From: PLA2 sp036273915
GTDB lineage: Bacteria > Planctomycetota > PLA2
DNA length: 6,977 nt
Reading direction: 5' to 3'
NCBI GenBank assembly: GCA_036273915.1
Contig: DASUGR010000232.1
Span: forward strand, 1-6,977
The position numbers and the translations under genes are program-made. Every line of letters starts with the position of its first letter. The stretch's first letter is position 1. This document shows, one piece after another, positions 1 to 5,923 of the stretch. The notes beneath the pieces were generated by a model that saw nothing but the letters and a program-made list of their open reading frames with translations, was not told the DNA's origin and made no database searches.

Positions 1-6
1 GACGGC

Positions 7-29
7 AGGGCGGATTTGGTATCCGCCCT
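7..29. repeat. Perfect 9-bp inverted repeat, terminator-like hairpin
   Basis: AGGGCGGAT (7-15) and ATCCGCCCT (21-29) are exact reverse complements separated by the five bases TTGGT, so a stable stem-loop can form in RNA from either strand. It could be the end of a gene lying left of the window. No run of T follows the stem on either strand, so a classical intrinsic terminator is not demonstrated. Confidence 0.45.
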
Positions 30-42
30 CCGGCGATTTGGG

Positions 43-69
43 GTGGACAACCCGTGGACAACCCGTGGG
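43..69. repeat. 11-bp tandem repeat with DnaA-box-like cores
   Basis: The unit GTGGACAACCC occurs at 43-53 and again, without gap, at 54-64, followed by a partial third copy (GTGGG, 65-69). Read on the minus strand each unit gives TTGTCCAC, close to the DnaA box consensus TTATCCACA and to the TTGTCCACA form used by GC-rich bacteria. The spacing of 11 bp is about one helical turn. Only two near-matches are present and no replication gene is in view, so the repeat is certain and the DnaA reading is speculative. Confidence 0.6.
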
Positions 70-204
70 AAGCTGCCGGAGCGCGCCACGGCTGGGCGCG
101 ATAGGTTGGAGCCGAACGCGGGTCGCCGCCGGGCCAGCGGCACCAAGCCCCGGGTCCTGCGATCAGGTTGGTTAGGCGCGCGCTTTGCCTGCACCGTACC
201 AGGG

Positions 205-210
205 AAGGAG
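205..210 (+). promoter_or_regulatory. Ribosome binding site of the 218-715 gene
   Basis: AAGGAG lies seven bases upstream of the ATG at 218. This decides the start: an in-frame TTG at 185 would place the Shine-Dalgarno sequence inside the gene and put a non-hydrophobic stretch in front of the signal peptide. Confidence 0.8.
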
Positions 211-217
211 CCGCGAA

Positions 218-715
218 ATGGCCCGCATCCTCGTCCTTGTGATCTTCGCTGCACTCGCCGCCGCGTCCGCAATCGAACCTGGCGATTCCTGGGCCGGCGA
301 TAGCCTCTCGGGGGAGAAAGGCGGCAGTCATATCGCCTTCAGGGAAAGCTCTGCCGACCGGCAGGTGTTGAGCTTGGCCGCAAGCGGGAACTATGTCTGC
401 CACGCGGACCTGTCCGCTGCAGAGGTGGGTGCGTCCGTCTGTGGTGTGGACAAGGGCAACGACCACATCGACTTCCGTATCGGCATCGATCCCGACGGGG
501 TCGTCTGCGTGAACGGCGAAGAGCTTACCGTCTGCGACCCCGCCGACGGCTGCCGCCTCGCCCTCGCATGGTCCGGAAGCGGCAAGACGCTCGTCGTCCA
601 GGTCACGGCCGCCGACGGCGCGCTCGCGGCCGCGCAGTACTATCTCGAAGAGGCGCCCACGGAGCTCCGCATCGCGGCCGCGGACATCCGCGGCCTCTCG
701 ATCACCCCGCAGTAG
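218..715 (+). CDS. Small exported protein with five cysteines, family unknown
   Basis: This encodes a 165-residue protein that I do not recognise. Residues 1-18 look like a signal peptide: a basic MAR start, a hydrophobic core and a likely cleavage site after Ala-Ser-Ala (18). The mature part of about 147 residues is acidic and rich in short beta-like stretches. It has five cysteines at about 61, 75, 97, 106 and 112, spaced for possible disulfides, with one left unpaired or lipid/metal linked. There is no lipobox, because no Cys follows the signal, so it is probably secreted or periplasmic rather than a lipoprotein. The start is supported by AAGGAG seven bases upstream. The gene stands alone on the plus strand and converges on the UbiA gene, with 84 bases between the two stops. 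The signal peptide, start and reading frame support a real gene; its function is unknown. Confidence 0.75.
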   Translation: MARILVLVIFAALAAASAIEPGDSWAGDSLSGEKGGSHIAFRESSADRQVLSLAASGNYVCHADLSAAEVGASVCGVDKGNDHIDFRIGIDPDGVVCVNGEELTVCDPADGCRLALAWSGSGKTLVVQVTAADGALAAAQYYLEEAPTELRIAAADIRGLSITPQ

Positions 716-799
716 CCTGCCGGCACTCCGCTTGCCGAAGACTCTCTCGTGCTCTTCGCGGCGACGGCCTGGCCGACGAGTGGGCCGCGCCCCGGAGCG

Positions 800-1681
800 C
801 TACGCGAGGGCCAGAAACACCGCCGCAGCAGCGAGGTGCGAGAACGTGTACTGCAGATACATCAGCCCCCACGCAGGGTGCGGCCGGCCGCTCGCCGGCG
901 GCGCCGGATCGCGAACCAACAGGGCCCCCGCGACCCCCCCGATTCCCGCGAGAGGAAGCCCCGCGACCGCCCAGGGCCCCGCGCCGCCCGGCAGCAGCCC
1001 GACCGCCCCGAACGCGGGCAACGCCAGATAAGGCGCCACGAGGAACGGCGCGACGAACCGCGCCGCGCGCCGCGGCCCCCATAGGATCGGCAGCGTCACG
1101 CAGCCGGTCCGCCGGTCGCCTTCCGCGTCCGCGAAATCCTTCGTCGTCGACGCGCCGAACACGTAGATCCACGCGAGCGCCCCGAGGATCCACGCCTCCG
1201 TCCGGAAGAGCCCGCCGCCCACCGCCCACCCCGCCAGCACGAGGAAGAGCCCGCGCGGCGTCGCGATCGTCGCGTTCGCCGCGAACGGCAGCCGCTTCGT
1301 CCGCAGCGGCGGGAACGAGTACGCGGCGGTCACCGGCACCGTCAGCAGCACGCACGCGAGATACCCCCACCCGCACGCCGCCGCGAGCACGATCGCGCAG
1401 AGGAGCAGCGCGATCGTCAGCGCCCAAGCCCCGGAGAGGTTCATCCGCCCGGACGGCAGCGGGCGCTCGGGCCGGTTGATGCGATCGGTCTCGACGTCCG
1501 CGATCTGGTTGAGCCCGTTGCTCGCGCCCGTCAGGAGGATCGCGCTCGCCACCGCGAGCCCAAGCACGAGGGGGTCCGGGGGCCAGCCGCCCCGCGCGGC
1601 CAGCGTGCCCCCGATCACGCCCGCGACCGGCGCGGCCAGCGTGGCGGGACGGGTGAACCGGATGGCATCGGAGGCGGTCAC
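800..1681 (-). CDS. UbiA-family prenyltransferase (polytopic membrane protein)
   Basis: This encodes a 293-residue integral membrane protein of the UbiA superfamily, which transfers a polyprenyl chain from its diphosphate to an acceptor, usually aromatic. Both Mg-diphosphate motifs are intact: N58-x3-D62-x3-D66 followed by RIN (67-69), and D182-x2-D185-x-E187-G-D189. Between them lies Y121-S-F-P-P-L-R-T-K-R130. The rest is hydrophobic helices, about eight or nine, and the length is normal for the family. The PPLR-x-KR segment, the following TPRG and the KDFADAEGD motif recall the homogentisate prenyltransferase and chlorophyll synthase branch more than classical 4-hydroxybenzoate enzymes, but the substrate cannot be assigned. 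The start is a GTG 11 bases after the stop of the upstream FHA gene, with no clear Shine-Dalgarno, so translation is probably coupled. A CTG at 1696 overlapping that stop is a less likely start. Confidence 0.9.
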   Translation of the reverse strand: MTASDAIRFTRPATLAAPVAGVIGGTLAARGGWPPDPLVLGLAVASAILLTGASNGLNQIADVETDRINRPERPLPSGRMNLSGAWALTIALLLCAIVLAAACGWGYLACVLLTVPVTAAYSFPPLRTKRLPFAANATIATPRGLFLVLAGWAVGGGLFRTEAWILGALAWIYVFGASTTKDFADAEGDRRTGCVTLPILWGPRRAARFVAPFLVAPYLALPAFGAVGLLPGGAGPWAVAGLPLAGIGGVAGALLVRDPAPPASGRPHPAWGLMYLQYTFSHLAAAAVFLALA

Positions 1682-1692
1682 GCGTCGGGCGA

Positions 1693-3255
1693 TCAGCGGT
1701 CCGCGCGGACCCGCTCGATGATGATGTTGTTGATGAGCCGGTGCATCGCCACGAGGCCGTGGAGATTCCCGTCCTTCTGGTAGAAGTGGCCGACGAGGTG
1801 CACCACGAGCCCGCGACCGTAGGGGAACTTGAACGCCACGACGCGCGAACCGTACCTCGATTGCATCTCGTCGCTCGCGACGAGCAGCGTCGCCTTGTCC
1901 GACACCGCGACCATCGTGCTCGAATCCTCGAGCCACCAGTAGCTGGTCCCCGCGCGCGGGAAGACGCCCGTGAGCAGGCGGTCCTCCCCGACCGCCGCCA
2001 CCTCGACGGTCGTGTGGCGTTGCGACGCTCCCCCGCCCGCGATGCGCACGATCGAGGGGAACGCCTCGGTCAGGTAGGGCTCGACCGACCAGTCGCTCGT
2101 CACCACCCAGCACCCGCCCTGGAGCAGCCGCTTCGTGAGATCGCCGAGCTTCGACGCAAGCGCGGGCGACGGGCGGTTGTTGCAGTTGACGAAGAGGATC
2201 CGCGCCTTCGGGGCGCCGCGCAGCAGCAGCTCGTCGCGCGTCACGCACGTGTGCGGCCACTCGTAGTCGTCGAGGAGGTCCTCGATCTTGTCGTACGCTC
2301 CGCGCACGACGACGATGTTCTCCTTCGAGAGCTTCTGCCGGGCATCGTGCAGCCCGCCGCCGAGGCCGCGCTTCACCTCGTCCGCCGCGCGCCCCTGCTC
2401 GCCCTCGAGGTCGGACGGGTTCAGCGGCTTGTCGCCACCCTTCGTCTTCGTGACGGAGAGCGGCGTCGCGAGCCGAACGACGGGCTTCCTGCCGTCGCCG
2501 GTCCCGAGCGGCGCGTCGTGCGCCAGGTCGTCGAAGTCCGCGACCTCCGCGGTGCGCGGCGCCGAGCGCACCGCCTCCGACGGGACCTCCTCGATGTTCA
2601 GCTCGTCGAGCAGGCCCGTTTCGGCCTCCTCGAACGAGAGCGGCGTGTCGGGCGCAAGCTCCGGCTCCTCCATCTCCTTCGGGGGCTCCACCGCGATGTG
2701 CGAGATCCGCTGGATCTCCGGCTGCGCCGTCTGGATGAGGCTCATCATGAGCAGGAAGGCGAGGTGCAGCATCAGGGAGACCGCGTACCACGGCGCCCTT
2801 GCGAGCGTCTCCCGCACCTCGCGCGCGAAGTCGCCGTCGTGGGCCGCAGGGGTGGGGGGCGGAGGGGGTTCCGGGGGCCGGGGGGGAGGCGGCGGCGCGC
2901 GCGTCGGCGGGGGCGGCGCGGCGGGCGCCGGCGGCTCCTCGAGCACGAGCCGGCTCGTGCCCTCCATCGCGAGGATCCTGACGACGGTCGCGCCGACCGC
3001 GAACTCCTGGCCCGGCGCGAGCATCGCCTCCCCGACCCTTCGCCCAGCGACCGCGGTCCCCCCGGAAGAGAGGCTCAGCAGGCGTACCCGACCGCCCTCC
3101 GACCGGAGGATGCAGTGGTTCGGGTCCGCCGCGGGATCGGCGATGCGCAGGTCGACGCCGTCACGGCTCCCGACGAGGATCTCGTTCCTGTCCGTCGCGA
3201 AGACGCGTTCGCCCGTCGAGTCCGTGATCGAGATCCGGAGCATGGCCCCCTGCAT
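1693..3255 (-). CDS. FHA domain / proline-rich linker / TM / GATase1-like C-terminal domain protein
   Basis: This encodes a 520-residue multidomain protein. Residues about 5-100 form an FHA domain: G29-S30-R31, N46-H47 and S63-S-G-G-T67-A-V-A-G71-R-R match the FHA layout. The two asparagines normally present in the S-x-N-G-T-x-V-N-G stretch are replaced by G65 and A70, so phosphothreonine binding may be weakened. Residues about 108-137 are a proline-rich linker. One hydrophobic helix follows at 156-176 (WYAVSLMLHLAFLLMMS), with basic residues before it, so the FHA side should be cytoplasmic. Residues 190-310 are acidic and low in complexity. Residues about 312-515 form an alternating alpha/beta domain with LFVNC358NN, a GGCW-x3-SDW segment (380-389) and VVHLVGH490FY, suggestive of the class I glutamine amidotransferase-like/ThuA fold; this part is inferred. 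It is probably cotranscribed with the UbiA gene. The codon before the ATG at 3255 is TAA; the ATG at 3243, preceded by AGGGGG, is an alternative start. Confidence 0.85.
   Translation of the reverse strand: MQGAMLRISITDSTGERVFATDRNEILVGSRDGVDLRIADPAADPNHCILRSEGGRVRLLSLSSGGTAVAGRRVGEAMLAPGQEFAVGATVVRILAMEGTSRLVLEEPPAPAAPPPPTRAPPPPPRPPEPPPPPTPAAHDGDFAREVRETLARAPWYAVSLMLHLAFLLMMSLIQTAQPEIQRISHIAVEPPKEMEEPELAPDTPLSFEEAETGLLDELNIEEVPSEAVRSAPRTAEVADFDDLAHDAPLGTGDGRKPVVRLATPLSVTKTKGGDKPLNPSDLEGEQGRAADEVKRGLGGGLHDARQKLSKENIVVVRGAYDKIEDLLDDYEWPHTCVTRDELLLRGAPKARILFVNCNNRPSPALASKLGDLTKRLLQGGCWVVTSDWSVEPYLTEAFPSIVRIAGGGASQRHTTVEVAAVGEDRLLTGVFPRAGTSYWWLEDSSTMVAVSDKATLLVASDEMQSRYGSRVVAFKFPYGRGLVVHLVGHFYQKDGNLHGLVAMHRLINNIIIERVRADR
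2943..2960. repeat. Perfect 18-bp palindrome inside the FHA gene
   Basis: GCACGAGCCGGCTCGTGC reads identically on both strands. It lies in the coding sequence where the FHA domain meets the proline-rich linker, encoding Gly-Thr-Ser-Arg-Leu-Val in the gene's frame. It may be a protein-binding site, or a chance outcome of GC-rich Ser/Arg/Leu/Val codons. Confidence 0.6.
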
Positions 3256-3256
3256 T

Positions 3257-3263
3257 TAGAATA
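3257..3263. promoter_or_regulatory. Possible -10 elements at the divergent start of the FHA gene
   Basis: In a very GC-rich region, an AT-rich heptamer gives TAGAAT on the plus strand (3257-3262, five of six matches to TATAAT) and TATTCT on the minus strand (3263-3258, four of six). On the minus strand it is only two bases from the ATG at 3255, so a transcript starting there would begin between the two candidate start codons and would favour the ATG at 3243. No convincing -35 box is visible in either direction. Confidence 0.2.
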
Positions 3264-3313
3264 CGGCCTTGAAACGGGCGCTGCACCGGAACCCGGCGGT
3301 GGAGCGCCCCCAA

Positions 3314-3359
3314 CCGGGCCGGCTCGGGGCCGGCGCCAGGGTTGCTGGGCCCGGCCCGG
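3314..3359. repeat. Inverted repeat in the divergent intergenic region
   Basis: CCGGGCCGG (3314-3322) and CCGGCCCGG (3351-3359) are perfect reverse complements. Within the 28-base spacer, CCAG (3336-3339) and CTGG (3345-3348) can form a small inner stem around GGTTG. It is the most structured part of the 191-base gap between the divergent FHA and small membrane protein genes. It could be an operator or a leader hairpin for the plus-strand unit. GC-rich sequence makes such stems common, so a role is not proven. Confidence 0.5.
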
Positions 3360-3446
3360 GCGCACGAGGACAAGGACCCGGCATGGGCCGGGCGGACGGA
3401 AGCCGGAGCGGAGACCGGCCAGAAGGGTAGGCTTCGAGTAACGCGC

Positions 3447-3728
3447 ATGATCGACGTCCGGCATCTCCTGTACGTGCTCCGGAAGGGGCCCCGCCCCCAG
3501 CGCCTCCAGGCGTGGGGCGGCCTCGTGCTCTTCGTCGGCGCCGCGCTCTGGGTCGTCTACAAGGTCCTCCTCTTCCTCTTCCCGATCCTCGCGGCAGCGG
3601 TCGTCGCCCTGATCGGCATCATCCTCGTCCGACGGGCGATCCGCGCGGCGCGCGTCGTCCCGCCTCCGGAGCCGGATAGGGAGGGGTTCCGGGGGCCGCC
3701 CTCCGAACCCGTCCGCCGGCAGTCGTGA
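3447..3728 (+). CDS. Small two-helix membrane protein, family unknown
   Basis: This encodes a 93-residue protein that I do not recognise. A short basic N-terminus (MIDVRHLLYVLRKGPRPQR) is followed by two hydrophobic segments at about 22-41 and 44-61, joined by a tight turn at YKVLLFLFP. A basic segment (RRAIRAAR, 62-69) and a proline-rich, charged tail follow. The positive charges flanking both helices predict a hairpin with both ends in the cytoplasm. The ATG at 3447 is chosen because the protein-like, hydrophobic sequence starts there; the in-frame extension back to 3342 is not plausible protein. The Shine-Dalgarno is weak (GAAGGG at 3422-3427 is too far away). The stop overlaps the GTG start of the peptidase gene by GTGA, so the two are almost certainly one operon and may work together at the membrane. 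Confidence 0.75.
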   Translation: MIDVRHLLYVLRKGPRPQRLQAWGGLVLFVGAALWVVYKVLLFLFPILAAAVVALIGIILVRRAIRAARVVPPPEPDREGFRGPPSEPVRRQS

Positions 3729-4648
3729 GCCCCGCGGCGAGCCGCGGGGGACGGGGACGCGCCGGCGCCGTCCGCCGGTGTTTCCGCGGCGCCGCCCTCG
3801 CGCTCCTCCTCCTCGCGGCGCCTGCCCGCGGGGAGACGCTCGAGGGGCCGGACACTGTGGTCCACTTCCCGCCCTCCGCGCGCCGGCAGGCGGAGCGCAT
3901 CGCCGAGCTGTTCCGCTCGCGCCGGGACCACGCCGCGCTGTGGCTCGGTCTCGATTCCGGGGGCAGGGCCCTCGTCTACCTGGTCCCCGACGTCGCGGCG
4001 ATGCGGGCGCTGGCCCCCGAAGCCCCCTCATGGGCGGTCGCGGTGACGACCGGAAGCACGATGATCTTCCGACTGGACATCCTCGACCGCGATCCCGCGA
4101 ACTCGCTGGACCTCGTCCTGAAGCACGAGACCGTGCACTTCGTGCTCGGCCGGTCGCCCGCACGTTTTCCCCGCTGGTTCGAGGAGGGGCTCGCCGTCCA
4201 CTACGCGGGCGTCGCCTACCTGGAGCCGGATACGACCCTCGAGCGGTTCGCCGCGGCGGGCAATCTCCCGCGGTTCGACGAGGCGGGTCGTCTCTTCGAG
4301 GGCGACGCGCGCGAGGCGGCGCTCGGGTACAAGCTCGGGCAGCGGGTCGTCGCCGCGTTCGTGGCCCGGTTCGGCGACGGCGGCGTGCGGCGGCTCGTGC
4401 GCTCGCTCGCGTCCGGGCTCGCGTTCCCGGCCGCGTTCAGGGCTGCGACCGGCGTCCCGCTCGCCTCCTTCGAGGCGCGCTGGCGCGACGAGGTGACGCC
4501 CGCCCTCCCGTTCTGGCTCTTCGTGATCGTCGAGAACCTCGATCTCTCGCTGCTCTTCTTCGCCGCGATCCTCGCGATCCTCGGCTACGTGCGGTGGAGG
4601 CTCCGCCGCGAGCGCGCGATGTCCGGGCTCGGCGGCAGCCCCGAGTGA
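3725..4648 (+). CDS. Membrane-anchored peptidase MA-like (gluzincin) metalloprotease
   Basis: This encodes a 307-residue predicted zinc metallopeptidase. A basic N-terminus and hydrophobic stretch (about 21-34, ending APARG) look like a signal peptide. The catalytic domain, about 40-258, contains H134-E-T-V-H138, then F148-P-R-W-F-E-E-G-L-A157, the HExxH plus downstream glutamate pattern of the peptidase MA-like families (the third ligand is E153 or E154). All catalytic residues are therefore present. A hydrophobic segment at about 262-288 followed by basic RWRLRRER is a C-terminal membrane anchor, leaving the protease domain outside the cytoplasm. The substrate is unknown. The GTG start overlaps the stop of the preceding small membrane protein by four bases and has no Shine-Dalgarno of its own, which suggests translational coupling. 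An alternative start inside the Arg/Gly-rich first 18 residues cannot be excluded. The gene converges on the TPR gene with only 33 bases between stops. Confidence 0.88.
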   Translation: MSPAASRGGRGRAGAVRRCFRGAALALLLLAAPARGETLEGPDTVVHFPPSARRQAERIAELFRSRRDHAALWLGLDSGGRALVYLVPDVAAMRALAPEAPSWAVAVTTGSTMIFRLDILDRDPANSLDLVLKHETVHFVLGRSPARFPRWFEEGLAVHYAGVAYLEPDTTLERFAAAGNLPRFDEAGRLFEGDAREAALGYKLGQRVVAAFVARFGDGGVRRLVRSLASGLAFPAAFRAATGVPLASFEARWRDEVTPALPFWLFVIVENLDLSLLFFAAILAILGYVRWRLRRERAMSGLGGSPE

Positions 4649-4681
4649 GAGCCTGCGGAGACGACTCGTTCGGGAAGCGCG

Positions 4682-5923
4682 CTAGTTGCCCGGCTTCTCT
4701 GCGGGCTTGTCGGAGCTCCCTTCCTCGCTCTTCTCGCCGGACTTCGCGAGGATCTCCTCGTACCGCGCCTTGTTCTCGCGGTAGCGCTTCGCGGCGTCGG
4801 ACACCTTGTAGTTGCCCGCGGCCGTCGCGAGGAGCCGCATCCCCCTCACGAGGAGCTGGTCGCTCTTCTCCTGGTCCTTGCCCGCGAGCGCCCCGCTCAT
4901 GTCGAGGAAGCATTGGCCCGCGTTGAAGTAGGCGATGCCGTCGTATCCCGAATCCGGGTACATGAGCGCCGCGCGGAGGTAGGGGAAGCGGGCCTCGTCG
5001 ATCTTCCTCTGCGCGTAGAGCACGTTGCCCTGCGTCACGAGGAGGAACGCCCGGGTGCCCGTCTCCGCGCCCTCGACCGCGTCCGCGCGCGCGAGGAGCT
5101 TCTCCGCCTCGGGCAGGCGTTCCGTCTTGCCGCCGCGCCAGATCGCCTCCGCCTGGAGCGCGAGGGCGTTCACGTTCGCGTCCGCCACCTCGGGCTTGTT
5201 CTGGGTCTCGCGGGCGATGCCGGCCGCGCCGGCCTCCGCCGCCTCGTACTTGCGCTCCGCGGTGTCGACCTTCACCGCGCCGAGGCGCGCGTTGTACTTC
5301 CAGACGTCGGGGATGCCCGGCAGGTTGCCGATCTGGGCGTACTGCGCCCGCGCATCGTCGTACTTGCGCTGGTCGGTGAGGAGGTCCGCGAGGATGCGGT
5401 ACGCGACCGGCGTGTACACCGAGTTGACGGGCTTCCAGTCCTTGAAGTGCTTGATGCAGTCCGCCGTGCGGCCCGCGAGGAGGTAGCACCGGCCGATCTG
5501 GAACTGGGCCTGGTAGCGGTAGGCCTCGCGCACCGCGTTGTTCTCCACGACGGTCCTGAAGTCGTTGACCGCGGCGAGGTACTGGCCGCTGGCCATCGAG
5601 CCGAACCCGCTCGAGAGCGCCTCCGGCTCGCTGTTGTAGAGGACGCTCACGACCTCCGAGCGGGGGAAGGTCTCCGACTTCGACTTGTCGGTCTTTTTCG
5701 CCGTGACCGAGTCGTACCCCTCGGCCTCGACCACGCCGACGCTCTGGTCCGCGTAGAGCTCGGCGTTCTCGGGCGTCACCTCGACCTCGTTGGTGCCCTT
5801 CCCGACGGTCTTGGGCATCCCCCACACCTCGAGCTTGCCGCCCTTCTTGAGGATGAGGAGGTCGGCGGCCGCGGGGCCGGCCACGAGGGTAAGCGTCAGG
5901 AGGGCGATGGAAGCGCGGGTCAT
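4682..5923 (-). CDS. Exported TPR-repeat protein with N-terminal beta module
   Basis: This encodes a 413-residue protein with a clear signal peptide (residues 1-20, cleavage likely after Ala-Ala-Ala), so it is periplasmic or outer-envelope. Residues 21-98 begin DLLILKKGGKLEVWG and include a VTAKK and a SEVVSVLY strand. This resembles the short 'LKNG..LEG' beta module found at the front of exported TPR proteins in planctomycetes and deltaproteobacteria (my recollection of the pattern, not a search). From about 105 to 390 there are helical pairs with TPR spacing, for example 112-127, 137-161, 172-196, 250-282, 294-320 and 328-343. These are typical protein-protein scaffolds in envelope complexes. 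The tail (395-413) is charged and low in complexity. The ATG at 5923 is supported by AAGGAG seven bases upstream and by overlap (ATGA) with the stop of the VanZ gene. The partner is unknown. Confidence 0.88.
   Translation of the reverse strand: MTRASIALLTLTLVAGPAAADLLILKKGGKLEVWGMPKTVGKGTNEVEVTPENAELYADQSVGVVEAEGYDSVTAKKTDKSKSETFPRSEVVSVLYNSEPEALSSGFGSMASGQYLAAVNDFRTVVENNAVREAYRYQAQFQIGRCYLLAGRTADCIKHFKDWKPVNSVYTPVAYRILADLLTDQRKYDDARAQYAQIGNLPGIPDVWKYNARLGAVKVDTAERKYEAAEAGAAGIARETQNKPEVADANVNALALQAEAIWRGGKTERLPEAEKLLARADAVEGAETGTRAFLLVTQGNVLYAQRKIDEARFPYLRAALMYPDSGYDGIAYFNAGQCFLDMSGALAGKDQEKSDQLLVRGMRLLATAAGNYKVSDAAKRYRENKARYEEILAKSGEKSEEGSSDKPAEKPGN

Noticed and set aside
16..303. Plus-strand open frame of 95 codons at the left edge
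   Set aside because: Arg-rich translation without pattern, no ribosome binding site, and it overlaps the better-supported start at 218.
757..789. CGCGGC/GCCGCG inverted repeat between the convergent 218-715 and UbiA genes as a terminator
   Set aside because: Only six pairs with a 21-base spacer and no T run; such matches are expected by chance at this GC content.
568..1479. Plus-strand open frame of 303 codons opposite the UbiA gene
   Set aside because: Almost entirely Arg, Pro, Ala and Thr; it overlaps both the exported orphan gene and the UbiA gene, which have proper features.
800..2791. Reading the UbiA gene as the end of a 663-codon fusion protein
   Set aside because: The added upstream part is the FHA gene read in the wrong frame (Arg/Gly/Ala-rich). 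The true UbiA start is the GTG at 1681, just after the FHA stop.
1741..3441. Long open frame on the plus strand (566 codons) opposite the FHA gene
   Set aside because: Its translation is an Arg/Leu/Glu/His-rich string with no domain, signal or hydrophobic pattern, as expected opposite a GC-rich gene; the minus-strand frame has a coherent domain order.
3075..4163. Minus-strand open frame of 362 codons across the divergent region
   Set aside because: Arg/Gly/Pro-rich, covers three unrelated genes' sequence and shows no motif.
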